The notes: generated by a model from the sequence alone, not told the origin. Positions 11,543 through 21,586 are shown, counted from the stretch's first letter. The stretch is 64,000 bases of DNA from Treponema sp. (GCA_017934745.1 JAGBIY010000015.1:37312-101311), one strand, 5' to 3'. Program-made: numbers and translations.

Positions 11543-12295
11543 GTGGGTCAGAAAGTAAATCCTATTGGTTTGCGTCTTGGAATTAACAAGACTTGGCAGT
11601 CTCGTTGGTATGCGAACCCAAGAGCGTATGCTGATTTGGTCTTGGAAGATTTGAAAATCCGTGACTTGGTAAGATCTTTGCCAGAGTGTCAGAATGCTGA
11701 TATCGCTGAAATCGAGATTGTAAGACATCCGCAGCGCATCACGATTGTTATTCATACTGCTAGACCTGGTGTCATCATTGGCGTAAAGGGTGCGACTATC
11801 GAAAAAATCAGTTCTGACATTCAGGCCAAATTCTTGGGTCGGAAAGTTCAGATCAAGATTAAGGAAATCAAGAGAGCTGACATCAACGCTTCTTTGATTG
11901 CTCAGAATATCGGTCGTCAGTTGGCAGGAAGAGGTTCTTTCAGAAAGGCTTTGAAACAGGCTTCTTCTAACGCTATGAAGAACGGTGCGCAGGGAATCAA
12001 GATTCGCTTGTCAGGTCGTCTTGGTGGAGCTGATATGCGTCGCAGTGAAGAGCATAAAGATGGACGTGTTCCTCTTCACACTCTTCGTGCTGACATTGAC
12101 TATGGCACATTCGAAGCTCACACGACTTACGGCAAGATTGGCGTTAAGGTCTGGGTTTACAATGGTATGAAATACGGTCATGATCAGAATGATGATTCTG
12201 CTCAGACAACACGTAAGCCTCGTCACGAACGCAATTCTGACAGAAATCGAAGGTCTACACGTGCATCAGATTCTGAAAATGCTTCTAAGGAGTAA
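11543..12295 (+). CDS. rpsC: 30S ribosomal protein S3
   Basis: Small-subunit protein at the mRNA entry channel with helicase role, 250 residues. It contains a KH domain with the motif PGVIIGVKG and the C-terminal [19 protein letters not shown]. The last 40 or so residues are a charged Arg/Ser/Asn-rich tail. The start is GTG at 11543 with AGGTGAG 4 bases before it, giving [13 protein letters not shown]; an earlier in-frame ATG would overlap rplV and adds unrelated residues. Confidence 0.98.
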   Translation: MGQKVNPIGLRLGINKTWQSRWYANPRAYADLVLEDLKIRDLVRSLPECQNADIAEIEIVRHPQRITIVIHTARPGVIIGVKGATIEKISSDIQAKFLGRKVQIKIKEIKRADINASLIAQNIGRQLAGRGSFRKALKQASSNAMKNGAQGIKIRLSGRLGGADMRRSEEHKDGRVPLHTLRADIDYGTFEAHTTYGKIGVKVWVYNGMKYGHDQNDDSAQTTRKPRHERNSDRNRRSTRASDSENASKE

Positions 12296-12300
12296 AGTAA

Positions 12301-12717
12301 ATGCTTAGTCCTAAAAGAGTTATTCACCGCAAAGTACAGCGCGGTAGAATTAATGGATGTGCAACTCGTGCTAATAACATCGATTTTGGTGAAATTGCTC
12401 TCGTCGCAATGGAGCCTGTTTGGTTGAACGCCAAGCATATTGAGGCCGCTCGTGTTGCTATTAACCGAAAACTTGAAAGAAAGGGTAATGTTTGGTTGAG
12501 AGTTTTCCCTGATAAGCCTGTTTCTAAGAAACCTGCTGATACTCGCATGGGAAAGGGAAAGGGTGCTCCAGAGTTCTGGGCTGCCGTCATCAAGCCAGGT
12601 GTGATTCTTTTTGAGGTTGGTGGTGTTGATATAAAACTTGCAGAGCAGGCCTTGGCTTTGGCTGCAAGCAAACTTCCAATCAAAACAAGAATTGCTTTCA
12701 AACCGACAAAAGACTAG
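12301..12717 (+). CDS. rplP: 50S ribosomal protein L16
   Basis: Positions the A-site tRNA on the large subunit, 138 residues. MLSPKRVIHRKVQRGR and the RMGKGKGAPEFW motif identify it. An AAGGAG site overlaps the rpsC stop codon, so the two are probably coupled. Confidence 0.99.
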   Translation: MLSPKRVIHRKVQRGRINGCATRANNIDFGEIALVAMEPVWLNAKHIEAARVAINRKLERKGNVWLRVFPDKPVSKKPADTRMGKGKGAPEFWAAVIKPGVILFEVGGVDIKLAEQALALAASKLPIKTRIAFKPTKD

Positions 12718-12726
12718 GAGTAAGAT

Positions 12727-12939
12727 ATGGCTAATTCTAAAAAGAAGAATCTTAAAGACTTGTCTTATGCTGAGTTGATTGCTGAGCTCGCTAAAGTGAA
12801 GCAGGAGTATATGGATTTCAGATTCCAGGCTAAACTTGGAAGTGTCGATAATCCTATGCAGGAGCGCACTTTGCGTCGTCAGGTTGCAAAACTTAATACA
12901 TTTATTCGGCAGAAAGAAATCGCCGAATTGAATAAGTAG
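12727..12939 (+). CDS. rpmC: 50S ribosomal protein L29
   Basis: Small helical exit-site protein, 70 residues. The pattern of an N-terminal LRELS-like KDLSYAELIAELAK helix and QERTLRRQVAKLNT helix with a C-terminal RQKEI is typical. GGAG lies upstream. Confidence 0.97.
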   Translation: MANSKKKNLKDLSYAELIAELAKVKQEYMDFRFQAKLGSVDNPMQERTLRRQVAKLNTFIRQKEIAELNK

Positions 12940-12949
12940 GAGTTGATTC

Positions 12950-13222
12950 GTGGAAGAACAGGTTGTTCAGAGTAAAGGTGGCAAACGTTCTTTTGTTGGT
13001 ATCGTTACAAGCGACAAGATGGATAAAACCATCGTTGTCTCTATCGATACAAAAAGAATGGACACTCTTTACAAGAAATATGTTACACGTACAAAGAAGT
13101 GTAAGGCACACGATGAACAGAATGAAGCTCACGTTGGTGATACTGTTCGTATCGTTGAATGCAGTCCTATCAGCAAAGACAAGTGCTGGAGACTCGCTGA
13201 GATTGTTGAGCGTGCAAAATAA
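12950..13222 (+). CDS. rpsQ: 30S ribosomal protein S17
   Basis: OB-fold 16S rRNA binding protein, 90 residues. [18 protein letters not shown] and [16 protein letters not shown] are the family signatures. It starts with GTG after TAGGAG. Confidence 0.98.
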   Translation: MEEQVVQSKGGKRSFVGIVTSDKMDKTIVVSIDTKRMDTLYKKYVTRTKKCKAHDEQNEAHVGDTVRIVECSPISKDKCWRLAEIVERAK

Positions 13223-13238
13223 CGCTAGGAGTTAAGTT

Positions 13239-13607
13239 ATGCTTCAAATGCAGTCAAATCTGGTTGTTGCCGATAACTCTGGCGCAAAGCTCGTTCAGGT
13301 GATTAAAGTTCTCGGTGGCTCTCATCGTCGCTACGCTGGTATCGGTGATGTTGTTGTTGTAGCTGTCAAGGAGTCCATCCCGACATCTACTATAAAAGAA
13401 GGTTCAGTTGAAAAGGCGGTTATCGTTCGTGTTTCGAAAGAGTATCGCCGTCCAGACGGAACTTATATCCGCTTCGATGACAATGCTTGTGTCATCGTTG
13501 ATGGTGACAAGAATCCGAAGGGAAAACGTGTCTTTGGACCTGTTGCTCGCGAGCTTCGTGATATGGATTATATGAAAATCGTTTCACTTGCTCCTGAGGT
13601 TCTGTAA
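13239..13607 (+). CDS. rplN: 50S ribosomal protein L14
   Basis: Forms part of the intersubunit bridge, 122 residues. [17 protein letters not shown] and the C-terminal [23 protein letters not shown] are diagnostic. It begins the spc part of the cluster; TAGGAG precedes the ATG. Confidence 0.99.
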   Translation: MLQMQSNLVVADNSGAKLVQVIKVLGGSHRRYAGIGDVVVVAVKESIPTSTIKEGSVEKAVIVRVSKEYRRPDGTYIRFDDNACVIVDGDKNPKGKRVFGPVARELRDMDYMKIVSLAPEVL

Positions 13608-13636
13608 TTTTCTGTATATACGTAAGGGGACTTATA

Positions 13637-13951
13637 ATGGATACTAAAGTCAAAATCCGTAAGGGTGATACGGTACAGGTAATTGCAGGAAAAGATAAGG
13701 GCAAGCGCGGAGCTATCGTTCGCGTTAATGCCAAAAAAGATGCAGTTATTGTATCGGGTGTCAATATCGTCAAAAAGACGATGAAAAGACGCAGCCAGCA
13801 GGAGCAGGGCGGAATCGCTGAAGTAGAAGCTCCTTTGAATATCTCTAATGTTGCGATTGTATGTAAAAAGTGCGGTCCAACAAGAGTTGGCTACAAAATT
13901 GATGGAGACAAGAAAATTCGTGTCTGCCGTAAATGTGGAGAAACTTTGTAA
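13637..13951 (+). CDS. rplX: 50S ribosomal protein L24
   Basis: Early assembly protein with a KOW motif ([17 protein letters not shown]), 104 residues. The C-terminal half carries two CxxC pairs (CKKCG and CRKCG), a potential zinc site found in many bacterial L24 proteins. AAGGGGA lies upstream and the stop overlaps the rplE start (TAATG). Confidence 0.98.
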   Translation: MDTKVKIRKGDTVQVIAGKDKGKRGAIVRVNAKKDAVIVSGVNIVKKTMKRRSQQEQGGIAEVEAPLNISNVAIVCKKCGPTRVGYKIDGDKKIRVCRKCGETL

Positions 13952-14502
13952 TGAATAATTACGTACCACGGCTTAAGAAAGTCTACAAAGAAACTATCGC
14001 TCCTGAACTCTTTAAGGAACTTGGATACACATCTGTAATGCAGATTCCAGCTATCAAAAAGGTAGTTGTGAGCATGGGTGTTGGCGAAGCTCTTACAAAC
14101 AAGAAACTCCTTGATGCCGCAGTTGCTGATATTACTCAAATCACTGGACAACATGCGGTAAAAACAAGAGCAAAGAAGAGTATTGCGAATTTCAAACTTC
14201 GTGAAGGAAATGAAGTTGGTGTAATGGTTACATTGCGTGGCGATATCATGTATGAATTCTTGGATCGCCTTATCAATGTGGCATTGCCTCGTGTAAAGGA
14301 TTTTCGTGGAATAAAGGCTACTGGCTTTGATGGCCACGGAAACTTCTCTCTTGGTATTACTGAACAGATTATTTTTCCAGAAATTGATTTTGATAAAATC
14401 ACAAAGATTGCTGGTATGAATATTTCAATTGTTACAAGTGCTCGTACTGATGCTGAGGCTCGTGCGCTTCTTACTAAGTTCAGAATGCCGTTCAGAAAAT
14501 AG
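13951..14502 (+). CDS. rplE: 50S ribosomal protein L5
   Basis: Binds 5S rRNA and contacts P-site tRNA, 183 residues. Conserved parts are VVSMGVGEA, the [12 protein letters not shown] segment and [16 protein letters not shown]. The ATG at 13951 overlaps the rplX stop; a longer in-frame start would lie inside rplX and is not supported. Confidence 0.99.
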   Translation: MNNYVPRLKKVYKETIAPELFKELGYTSVMQIPAIKKVVVSMGVGEALTNKKLLDAAVADITQITGQHAVKTRAKKSIANFKLREGNEVGVMVTLRGDIMYEFLDRLINVALPRVKDFRGIKATGFDGHGNFSLGITEQIIFPEIDFDKITKIAGMNISIVTSARTDAEARALLTKFRMPFRK

Positions 14503-14512
14503 TGAGGAATTC

Positions 14513-14698
14513 ATGGCTAAGAAATCAATGATTATTAAGGCTGCCCGCACTCCAAAATTCAAGACACGCGAATATAACCGTTGTCAGATTTGTGGGCGTC
14601 CACGCGGATACTTGCGTAAGTTTAAAATGTGTCGTCTTTGCTTCCGTAAATTGGCAAGCGAAGGTTTGTTGCCAGGTGTGACAAAATCTAGCTGGTAG
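14513..14698 (+). CDS. rpsZ: 30S ribosomal protein S14, zinc-binding type
   Basis: Short zinc-containing S14 of 61 residues. Cys24, Cys27, Cys40 and Cys43 form the zinc site. It ends in the family-typical [17 protein letters not shown] lies upstream of the ATG at 14513; extension to an upstream start would run into rplE. The zinc-free longer paralog used under zinc limitation is not in this window. Confidence 0.98.
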   Translation: MAKKSMIIKAARTPKFKTREYNRCQICGRPRGYLRKFKMCRLCFRKLASEGLLPGVTKSSW

Positions 14699-14710
14699 AG
14701 GAGAATATAA

Positions 14711-15109
14711 ATGAGTGTATCAGACCCAATAGCAGACATGCTCACAAAGGTTCGTAACGCTGTTCAGGCTCGCCATGAGAATGTTGATGTTCCTACATCA
14801 AAACTCAAGCTGGAAATTGTGAAAATCCTGAAGACAGAAGGCTACATCAAGAATTTCAAGAAGGTTCAGGAAGATAGCAAGAATCTCATTCGCATCGTTT
14901 TGAAGTATGATGATTCAAACAACTCTGTCATTCATGGTCTTGAGAAGGTTTCCACACCTGGTCGCCGCGTTTATTCTGGATATAAAGATTTGCCACGTGT
15001 TTTCAACGGCTTCGGTACTTTGATTGTCTCAACATCTGTTGGTGTTACAACTGGTAAGAAGGCTGCCGAGAAGCAGGTTGGTGGCGAAGTTATTTGCAAA
15101 GTTTGGTAA
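14711..15109 (+). CDS. rpsH: 30S ribosomal protein S8
   Basis: Central-domain 16S rRNA binding protein, 132 residues. [13 protein letters not shown] at the start and GGEVICKVW at the end are diagnostic. In E. coli it represses the spc operon. GAGGAGA precedes the ATG. Confidence 0.99.
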   Translation: MSVSDPIADMLTKVRNAVQARHENVDVPTSKLKLEIVKILKTEGYIKNFKKVQEDSKNLIRIVLKYDDSNNSVIHGLEKVSTPGRRVYSGYKDLPRVFNGFGTLIVSTSVGVTTGKKAAEKQVGGEVICKVW

Positions 15110-15121
15110 TAGGAGCGCAAG

Positions 15122-15661
15122 ATGTCAAAAATCGGAAAACTTCCTGTTGCTATTCCAGCAGGTGTAACAATAACAACTAAAGACGGTACAGTTACTGTAA
15201 AGGGACCAAAAGGCGAGTTGTCACAGTCTGTAAACGAATTGGTTTCTGTCGAGATAAAGGACGGAGAGCTTTCAGTAAAGGCAAAGGACGAGTCAAAGGC
15301 TTCTAATGCTGCCCATGGTTTGTATCGTGTTCTCATTCAGAACATGGTCACAGGTGTTACAACTGGTTTCTCAAAGACTCTTGTTGTTACTGGTGTAGGT
15401 TATCGTGCTGAAGTTCAGGGAAAGAATTTGGTCATGAACCTTGGATATTCATCTGACTTCATCGCAATTATCCCTGAAGGATTGACTGTGGCTGTTGATG
15501 CTCAGAACAAAATCACTATCAGTGGCATCAGCAAGCAGTTGGTTGGAGAGTTCAGCGCTCAGATTAGAAAGTTGCGTATGCCAGAGCCTTATAAGGGAAA
15601 GGGTATCCGCTATGATACTGAGACTATTAGACGCAAAGTCGGTAAGACTGGTGTAAAATAA
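15122..15661 (+). CDS. rplF: 50S ribosomal protein L6
   Basis: Large-subunit protein near the factor-binding site, 179 residues, two duplicated domains. [15 protein letters not shown] and the C-terminal [11 protein letters not shown] are characteristic. TAGGAG lies upstream. Confidence 0.99.
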   Translation: MSKIGKLPVAIPAGVTITTKDGTVTVKGPKGELSQSVNELVSVEIKDGELSVKAKDESKASNAAHGLYRVLIQNMVTGVTTGFSKTLVVTGVGYRAEVQGKNLVMNLGYSSDFIAIIPEGLTVAVDAQNKITISGISKQLVGEFSAQIRKLRMPEPYKGKGIRYDTETIRRKVGKTGVK

Positions 15662-15671
15662 GGTGTAACAC

Positions 15672-16034
15672 ATGTTTAAGAAACTTAATGATAAAGCTAG
15701 AAAGCGTTTGCATCGTAAGGTTCATATCCGCAAGTCTATCTATGGAACTGCGGAGAGACCTCGCATGACTGTTACTCGCAGCAACACAAACCTTTATGTT
15801 CAGGTTATCAATGATGCCGAGGGAAAAACTCTCGCTTCTATCTCTACTTTGGAGAAAGAATTTGTTGATCTTAAACCAAATACGGAAGGTGCTGCAAAGC
15901 TCGGTGAAGCATTTGGAAAACGCTTGCAGGAAAAGAGCATCACAACTGTGGTTTTCGATCGCAATGGTTATTTGTATCATGGTGTTGTAAAAGCCCTTGC
16001 TGATGGAACTCGCAAAGCGGGAATCATTTTCTAG
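15672..16034 (+). CDS. rplR: 50S ribosomal protein L18
   Basis: 5S rRNA binding protein, 120 residues. [35 protein letters not shown] and the C-terminal [18 protein letters not shown] identify it. Its ribosome binding site AAGGTG directly follows the rplF stop. Confidence 0.99.
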   Translation: MFKKLNDKARKRLHRKVHIRKSIYGTAERPRMTVTRSNTNLYVQVINDAEGKTLASISTLEKEFVDLKPNTEGAAKLGEAFGKRLQEKSITTVVFDRNGYLYHGVVKALADGTRKAGIIF

Positions 16035-16042
16035 GAGAATCT

Positions 16043-16558
16043 ATGGAACGCCAGAATAAATTCGATAGAAAAGAAGATCAGAAAGAATTCGTTGAGAAAC
16101 TTGTAAGATTGAATCGTACTGCTAAAACTGTAAAAGGTGGACGCAGGATGTCATTCTCTGCTTTGACAGTTGTCGGCGATGGTAAAGGTCGTGTTGGATA
16201 CGGTTTCGGAAAGGCGAATGATGTTTCTGAGGCAATCAGAAAGAGCATCGATCGCGCTAAGAGAAACTTGATTGAAGTTCCTGTCAAGAACGGAACTTTG
16301 CCGCACGATATGGTTGGAAATTACAAGAGCTCTTCAATATTCTTGAAGCCGGCTTGTGCAGGAACTGGAATCATCGCTGGTGGTACTGTTCGTGCAATCA
16401 TGGATTCTATTGGAATCACTGATGTTATTTCCAAGTCTTTGGGATCAAGCAGTCCTGTCAATGTTGTCAGAGCGACGTTCGCTGCTTTGACGAAGTTGAT
16501 GGATGCCAAGGCTGTCGCTAAAAACAGAGGTAAGTCTCTGCAGGAAATGTGGGGTTAA
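16043..16558 (+). CDS. rpsE: 30S ribosomal protein S5
   Basis: Decoding-fidelity protein of the small subunit, 171 residues. It has the double-stranded RNA-binding-like N-terminal domain with [18 protein letters not shown] and the C-terminal [13 protein letters not shown] block. TAGGAGA precedes ATG. Confidence 0.99.
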   Translation: MERQNKFDRKEDQKEFVEKLVRLNRTAKTVKGGRRMSFSALTVVGDGKGRVGYGFGKANDVSEAIRKSIDRAKRNLIEVPVKNGTLPHDMVGNYKSSSIFLKPACAGTGIIAGGTVRAIMDSIGITDVISKSLGSSSPVNVVRATFAALTKLMDAKAVAKNRGKSLQEMWG

Positions 16559-16560
16559 TT

Positions 16561-16743
16561 ATGGCTAAGATAAGAGTTACTCTCGTAAAAAGTCCGATTG
16601 GTCAGAAGCCTGCTAAGAAAGCGACTGTTCGCAGTCTTGGTCTTAAGAAGCTTAATTCGTCTGTGGAAAAAGAAGATACACCTGTTATCCGTGGTATGGT
16701 AGCGGCTGTTGCTCATCTTGTGAAAGTTGAGGAGGCTAACTAA
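16561..16743 (+). CDS. rpmD: 50S ribosomal protein L30
   Basis: Small large-subunit protein, 60 residues, with the family pattern [11 protein letters not shown] and ATVRSLGL near the N-terminus. The ATG at 16561 follows the rpsE stop by two bases, and its stop overlaps the rplO start (TAATG). Confidence 0.97.
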   Translation: MAKIRVTLVKSPIGQKPAKKATVRSLGLKKLNSSVEKEDTPVIRGMVAAVAHLVKVEEAN

Positions 16744-17201
16744 TGGCAGATTTTATTTTGAACGCCCCAAAAGGTGCTAACAAGAAAAAGTTTATTGTTG
16801 GTCGTGGCTCTTCTTCAGGAAACGGAACTACAGCTGGAAAGGGTAACAAAGGTCAGCAGTCTCGTTCAGGTGGAAAAACCTATGTGGGTTTTGAAGGTGG
16901 ACAGATGCCTTTGTACAGAAGGATCGCTCATCGTGGTTTTTCTAACTACCCTTTCAAGAAGGAGTATTCAATCATCAATGTTTGCTTCCTTGAGTCAAAC
17001 TTTGAGTCTGGAGAAACTGTTGACAAAGCTTCATTGCTTGCAAAAAATCTGATTGATTCAGATAAGGTTTCTGTTAAGATTCTTGGAAATGGTGAATTGA
17101 CGAAAAAACTCACAGTCAATGTCGATAAGGTTTCTGCTTCTGCAAAGGCTAAAATCGAAAAGGCTGGCGGTTCAGTAGTTTCTTCATCTGAATCTAAATA
17201 A
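16743..17201 (+). CDS. rplO: 50S ribosomal protein L15
   Basis: Late assembly protein, 152 residues. The glycine-rich N-terminal region GRGSSSGNGTTAGKGNKGQQ is typical, followed by the RGFSNYPFKK segment. Coupled to rpmD by a one-base overlap. Confidence 0.98.
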   Translation: MADFILNAPKGANKKKFIVGRGSSSGNGTTAGKGNKGQQSRSGGKTYVGFEGGQMPLYRRIAHRGFSNYPFKKEYSIINVCFLESNFESGETVDKASLLAKNLIDSDKVSVKILGNGELTKKLTVNVDKVSASAKAKIEKAGGSVVSSSESK

Positions 17202-17226
17202 GTAAATATTGATGTCGGGGACTCTG

Positions 17227-18570
17227 ATGGCAAATAATCCTATCGTAAATATTTTCAAAATTAAGGAACTTCGCAACAAGTTGTTCTTTACTTTTGTGAT
17301 TTTTGTTATTTTCCGCTTGGGGTGTGTTTTGACTATTCCAGGCATTGATGCAGGAGCATTGATAACTTATTTCGATGATCTTGTGAAACATAATAAAAAT
17401 GCATTTGCTAGTTATATGGACTTTTTTGCCGGTGGAGCATTCTCAAATTTTTCTGTGTTCATGCTCGGTGTGATGCCGTATGTATCGACACAGATTATTT
17501 TGCAGTTAGCTCTGATCATTTTTCCTTCTCTCAAGCGTATCGCTCAGGAGGATGGTGGTCAGAGAAAAATAGCAGCATGGACTAGGATAGGAACTGTTTT
17601 TGTTTGTCTTATCCAGTCCCTTGCTGTTACTGTTTATGCCGATAGTATTCCCGGTGCCATAATCATCGAGAATCATTTGGCATTCCGATTGCTGGCAATG
17701 CTCACTGTGACTACAGGTGCGATGATAACGGTTTGGTTGGGCGATTTGATTACTGCTCATGGCATTGGTAATGGTATATCGATGCTCATTTTCGCAGGAA
17801 TCGTTGCAAGGCTTCCTAACGCTATTATCGAGCTTGGCGATAAAGTCAGTAAAGGTGAAATAAACGCAGTTTTTGTCATCGTCGTTTTGTTGATGTTTGT
17901 TGGAATAATCGCTTTGGTCGTGTTTGAACAGCGTGGCGAGAGGCGTATTCCTGTGCATTATGCAAAGCGTGTCGTTGGAAAGAGAATGTATGGTAGTCAG
18001 AATTCATACATACCATTCAAGATAAATCCTTCCGGCGTCATTCCTGTAATTTTTGCATCATCGTTTTTGACTTTTCCGTTGCAGATTGTGTCTAGCTTGG
18101 GGAATTCTGCGGAAGTGACTGCTTCTGCTCGGTGGATTGCGCGTCTTTCTGCCATTTTGACTCCAACAGGTTGGTGCTACAATATTTTGTTGGTTTTGTT
18201 GATAATTTTCTTTGCGTATTTCTATACTCAAGTTACTATGAATCCAACAGAAATTGCAAAACGGATACGTGAGAATGGTGGTTCGATTCCTGGAATTCGG
18301 ACTGACAAGACGGAATCATATATGCAAAAGGTTTTGAATCGCTTGATTTTGCCAGGCTCTCTTTACCTTGCATTGATTGCTGTTTTACCGACTATAATTC
18401 AAAACATTTTTAGATTTCCGCAGTCGATTTCGATGCTGATGGGAGGAACTTCATTGTTGATTCTTGTTGGTGTTGATCTTGACATGATGAGCCAGATTGA
18501 GGCTGTACTCAAAATGCATCATGCCGATGGTCTGGTGAAAAAAGGAAATTTGCGTTCACATCGATTGTAG
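17227..18570 (+). CDS. secY: Preprotein translocase subunit SecY
   Basis: Channel-forming subunit of the Sec translocon in the cytoplasmic membrane, 447 residues with ten hydrophobic segments. GIMPYVSTQIILQL-like GVMPYVSTQIILQLALI and the cytoplasmic loop with FEQRGERRIPVHYAKR are diagnostic. The start at 17227 was chosen because GGGG lies 6 bases before it and MANNPIVNIFKI fits the family; in-frame TTG and ATG codons 15-18 bases upstream lack a site. It is the last gene before a structured 170-base gap. Confidence 0.98.
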   Translation: MANNPIVNIFKIKELRNKLFFTFVIFVIFRLGCVLTIPGIDAGALITYFDDLVKHNKNAFASYMDFFAGGAFSNFSVFMLGVMPYVSTQIILQLALIIFPSLKRIAQEDGGQRKIAAWTRIGTVFVCLIQSLAVTVYADSIPGAIIIENHLAFRLLAMLTVTTGAMITVWLGDLITAHGIGNGISMLIFAGIVARLPNAIIELGDKVSKGEINAVFVIVVLLMFVGIIALVVFEQRGERRIPVHYAKRVVGKRMYGSQNSYIPFKINPSGVIPVIFASSFLTFPLQIVSSLGNSAEVTASARWIARLSAILTPTGWCYNILLVLLIIFFAYFYTQVTMNPTEIAKRIRENGGSIPGIRTDKTESYMQKVLNRLILPGSLYLALIAVLPTIIQNIFRFPQSISMLMGGTSLLILVGVDLDMMSQIEAVLKMHHADGLVKKGNLRSHRL

Positions 18571-18597
18571 CATGATTTGTTGTGGATTTTCTTGTGA

Positions 18598-18650
18598 AGA
18601 TTTGTTCTAAATTTGTTCCCAATATTTTGCGGAACAGCTAGAACAAATCT
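18598..18650. promoter_or_regulatory. Nested inverted repeat between secY and rpmJ
   Basis: Outer arms AGATTTGTTCTA (18598-18609) and TAGAACAAATCT (18639-18650) are perfect, and TGTTCC/GGAACA pair inside them. A TTAATTTTAT tract follows. It could be a weak terminator after secY or an operator in front of the alpha operon promoter. Confidence 0.55.
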
Positions 18651-18659
18651 TTAATTTTA

Positions 18660-18668
18660 TGCTAGTAT
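18660..18668 (+). promoter_or_regulatory. Candidate extended -10 element before rpmJ
   Basis: TGCTAGTAT resembles an extended -10 (TGnTATAAT) about 75 bases before rpmJ. No convincing -35 box is seen. Its placement directly after the inverted repeat suggests an internal promoter for rpmJ-rpsM-rpsK-rpoA-rplQ. Confidence 0.35.
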
Positions 18669-18743
18669 ATTCTCTCGGACTGTAACTTATTGTAAGTTGC
18701 TATGGTTCGATGAAGTTATTTATTTATCAATAGGGGGAACTTT

Positions 18744-18857
18744 ATGAAAGTTCGTACAAGCGTCAAACCTATCTGTGATAAATGCAAGGTTATCAAAAGA
18801 AACGGAATCATCCGTATCATTTGTACTAATCCAAAGCATAAACAAAGACAGGGGTAA
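18744..18857 (+). CDS. rpmJ: 50S ribosomal protein L36
   Basis: Smallest ribosomal protein, 37 residues beginning [15 protein letters not shown]. It is the zinc-binding form, with Cys11, Cys14, Cys27 and His32. A GGGGGAA ribosome binding site lies 6 bases before the ATG. infA and adk, which often sit between secY and rpmJ, are absent. Confidence 0.97.
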   Translation: MKVRTSVKPICDKCKVIKRNGIIRIICTNPKHKQRQG

Positions 18858-18867
18858 GGGGTAACTT

Positions 18868-19239
18868 ATGGCTCGTATTGCAGGAGTTGATCTCCCAAAT
18901 AAGCATGTTGTCATTGCATTGACTTATATCTATGGAATCGGTCGTTCATCAGCAAAGGCAATCTGCGAGAAGACAAACATTGATCCTAACAGAATGCTTA
19001 ACGATTTGGATCAAGATGAACAGGCTAAACTTCGTACTGTAATTGATGCAGAGTACAAAGTTGAGGGACATCTTCGTAGTGAAGTGGGTCTCAATATCAA
19101 GAGACTTATGGATATCGGATGCTACAGAGGATTGCGTCATAGAAAAGGATTGCCAGTTCGTGGCCAGAGAACTCGTACCAATTCTCGCACAAGAAAGGGT
19201 AAGAAGAAGACTGTTGCTAACAAGAAGAAGGCAGTCTGA
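18868..19239 (+). CDS. rpsM: 30S ribosomal protein S13
   Basis: Head protein contacting P-site tRNA and the B1 intersubunit bridges, 123 residues. [20 protein letters not shown] and the C-terminal [19 protein letters not shown] are diagnostic. GGGGTAA lies upstream. Confidence 0.99.
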   Translation: MARIAGVDLPNKHVVIALTYIYGIGRSSAKAICEKTNIDPNRMLNDLDQDEQAKLRTVIDAEYKVEGHLRSEVGLNIKRLMDIGCYRGLRHRKGLPVRGQRTRTNSRTRKGKKKTVANKKKAV

Positions 19240-19256
19240 TTTGGGGGGTAGATTAA

Positions 19257-19640
19257 ATGGCTAACAATGGTAAAAAGCGAAAGGAAAAAAAGAGTGTATA
19301 CGAAGGAAATGTGTACATTCAGGCAACTTTTAACAATACTATCGTAACTATCACTGATCTCAAAGGAAACACTCTTTCTTGGGCTTCTTCTGGCGGGTTG
19401 GGATTCCGCGGTGCTAAAAAGTCAACTCCTTTTGCTGCACAGTCTGTAACAGAAACTGCAGTTCAGAAGGCTGTGAGCTATGGTCTTCGCGAAGTTCATG
19501 TTTTCGTGAAGGGACCTGGTGTCGGCCGTGAGAACGCTGTTCGTTCTCTTGGTGCGTTGGGATTGAAAGTGAAGTCTATTTCAGATGTTACTCCGATTCC
19601 ACATAATGGTTGTCGTCCAAGAAAGACTCGTCGTATGTAA
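19257..19640 (+). CDS. rpsK: 30S ribosomal protein S11
   Basis: Platform protein near the Shine-Dalgarno helix, 127 residues. [32 protein letters not shown] and [15 protein letters not shown] identify it. rpsD, which usually follows, is missing; rpoA comes next. Confidence 0.99.
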   Translation: MANNGKKRKEKKSVYEGNVYIQATFNNTIVTITDLKGNTLSWASSGGLGFRGAKKSTPFAAQSVTETAVQKAVSYGLREVHVFVKGPGVGRENAVRSLGALGLKVKSISDVTPIPHNGCRPRKTRRM

Positions 19641-19644
19641 TCTT

Positions 19645-19692
19645 GCAGTCAATCTTTGTATTGATTGCATGTAGCTCATTTTTGAGCTCTAT
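19645..19692 (+). promoter_or_regulatory. Two consecutive hairpins between rpsK and rpoA
   Basis: GCAGTCAAT pairs with ATTGATTGC (one G-U pair) and TAGCTC pairs with GAGCTCTA shortly after. They fill the 71-base spacer. The second is followed by TTTAAC, too short for a good terminator, so attenuation or processing is possible. Confidence 0.4.
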
Positions 19693-19711
19693 TTAACTAA
19701 AAGGAGTTCAG

Positions 19712-20773
19712 ATGGCTCGTAAAAATCTGCTTAGAGGTTTTAAAAAACCGAAGGGTGTAGCGTTTGAGCATATTGAAAACAATCCTAATTATGGAAAGTT
19801 TACTGCATATCCATTTGAGACAGGTTTCGGCACGACTGTAGGTAATACTTTGCGCCGTGTCCTTCTTTCTTCTATTCAGGGATATGCAATTTCTTGTGTC
19901 AGGATTGTTTCGTATGATGCTGATAATACTCCTCATGTGATTTCTAGTGAGTTTGAGTCGATTGAGAACGTTTCCGAAGACACTTTGGAAATTTTCAACA
20001 GTCTCAAACAGATTCGCTTGAAGCTTGCTGAAGAGTCTGAATCAGGGACTTTTTTGTTTGAATTCAAAGGTCCCGCTACTATAACTAGCGACGATTTCGA
20101 GAAACAGGGGCAGCTTGAAGTTCTTTCAAAGGGAATTCCAATCTTTACGATGATGGAAGGAGCCCATATTGAATTTGAAATTCAGGTTGACTTGGGTAGA
20201 GGATATGTTCCTGCGGAAGTGAATGAAGAGCATGTTGAGATTGTTGGTTCAATCCCGATTGATTCTATTTTCACTCCTGTTTCTAAGGTCAAGTATTCAA
20301 TTGAGCCGTGTCGTGTTGGTCAGAGAAATGACTATGACAAGCTTATTTTGGAGATTTGGACAGACGGAACTATTTCTCCAGAAGATGCACTCGCTGAAGC
20401 TGCAAAAATTGCGAAGGATCATTTCTCAGTTTTTGTGAATTTCAACGATAGTGAAGTTTCTGTTAGCGATGATTTGGATGAGGATGATGAAAAAATCCGA
20501 CAGTTCCTTAACAGACCTGTTGAAGAGTTGGAACTTACCGTCCGATCTGCAAACTGTCTTAAGAATGCCAATATTAAAACTATTGGTGAGCTGACTCGCA
20601 AAACAGAAGATGATATTAGCAAAACTCGTAACTTTGGTAAGAAAAGTTTGACAGAAATCAAAGAGAAGTTGTCTGAACTCAATTTGTCTCTTGGTATGAC
20701 TGACTACAGTTATTTGAAGAATTCTGTCGATTTGACAAAACCAATACAGAAGGAAGAATCCGATGAATCATAA
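19712..20773 (+). CDS. rpoA: RNA polymerase alpha subunit
   Basis: 353 residues, with the N-terminal dimerisation domain ([17 protein letters not shown]) and the C-terminal DNA- and activator-binding domain ([17 protein letters not shown]), joined by an acidic linker ([10 protein letters not shown]). AAGGAG lies upstream. The stop overlaps the rplQ start by 11 bases, suggesting coupling. Confidence 0.99.
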   Translation: MARKNLLRGFKKPKGVAFEHIENNPNYGKFTAYPFETGFGTTVGNTLRRVLLSSIQGYAISCVRIVSYDADNTPHVISSEFESIENVSEDTLEIFNSLKQIRLKLAEESESGTFLFEFKGPATITSDDFEKQGQLEVLSKGIPIFTMMEGAHIEFEIQVDLGRGYVPAEVNEEHVEIVGSIPIDSIFTPVSKVKYSIEPCRVGQRNDYDKLILEIWTDGTISPEDALAEAAKIAKDHFSVFVNFNDSEVSVSDDLDEDDEKIRQFLNRPVEELELTVRSANCLKNANIKTIGELTRKTEDDISKTRNFGKKSLTEIKEKLSELNLSLGMTDYSYLKNSVDLTKPIQKEESDES

Positions 20774-21296
20774 GAATGGTTTTAACCCGCTTTCACGTAC
20801 AACTGCACACCGCCGTGCAATGTCACGAAACATGGTTACTTCACTCCTCAGATTTGAGCGCATTACAACAACAAGTTCCAAGGCTAAGGAAGTTCGTAAG
20901 GCTGCTGAGAGACTGATTACACGCGCAAAGGAAGATACAGTTCACAACCGTCGTATCGTTGCGAAGTTTATTCAGGATGAGAAAATCTTGAACAAGCTCT
21001 TCACAGAGGTCGGTCCTCGCATGAAGGAGCGCAACGGTGGTTACACTCGTATCCTTAAACTCGGCTTCAGACAGGGAGATGCAGCTGATGTTGTTATCCT
21101 TGAGTTGGTTGACTACAAGTTGCCATCTGATTCTGAGGAAGCTGCTGAGAAACCTGCAAAGAAGGCTTCAAAGCCAAAGACTGCCAAGACGGAGAAATCT
21201 GAGAAGGCTCCTGCAAAAAAGGCTTCTACAAGGAAGGCTTCAACAAAAGCAAAGGCTGAGGCTGAGTCTTCTGAGACAGCTGAAGCTACAAAATAA
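20763..21296 (+). CDS. rplQ: 50S ribosomal protein L17 with Lys/Ala-rich tail
   Basis: Exit-site large-subunit protein. Residues 1-120 are the normal L17 fold ([39 protein letters not shown]). The remaining 57 or so residues are a low-complexity Lys/Ala/Ser/Glu tail absent from the shortest family members, giving 177 residues in total. It starts inside the end of rpoA. The tail may bind RNA or be unstructured; its role is unknown. Confidence 0.98.
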   Translation: MNHKNGFNPLSRTTAHRRAMSRNMVTSLLRFERITTTSSKAKEVRKAAERLITRAKEDTVHNRRIVAKFIQDEKILNKLFTEVGPRMKERNGGYTRILKLGFRQGDAADVVILELVDYKLPSDSEEAAEKPAKKASKPKTAKTEKSEKAPAKKASTRKASTKAKAEAESSETAEATK

Positions 21297-21319
21297 ATTG
21301 CGAATCAAGGAGTTAATCT

Positions 21320-21541
21320 ATGTCTAAGGCACATCGTGGAACAGGTATCCGTGCAGAAGTCAATCACGGACGTGGAGTATGCCCACGCTGCAAGAAAGAG
21401 AATGTGAAAGTTCTCTACGAGAAAGAAATCGATGGCAACAATGTGAAAATTTGCAAGATTTGCAATGCCGCATTGAAGAACATCGCAAGAAAAGAGGCTA
21501 GAGCCGTTAAGGCTGCTGCTGCAACAACAGAACAGGCATAA
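21320..21541 (+). CDS. Small zinc-ribbon protein at the end of the alpha operon
   Basis: 73 residues with two CxxC pairs, Cys21/Cys24 (CPRC) and Cys45/Cys48 (CKIC), which should bind one zinc in a ribbon fold. The N-terminus is basic (SKAHRGTGIR) and the C-terminus is Lys/Ala rich, much like a small ribosomal or RNA-binding protein. AAGGAG lies 8 bases before ATG. It is the last gene of the ribosomal cluster, before a strong terminator. I do not recognise a named family. Expression with the ribosome suggests a translation-related or ribosome-associated role, but this is inference. Confidence 0.85.
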   Translation: MSKAHRGTGIRAEVNHGRGVCPRCKKENVKVLYEKEIDGNNVKICKICNAALKNIARKEARAVKAAAATTEQA

Positions 21542-21586
21542 GTTTGTATCTGACTTTTATCGATTGATACAGTCTGTTTTGTGTAT

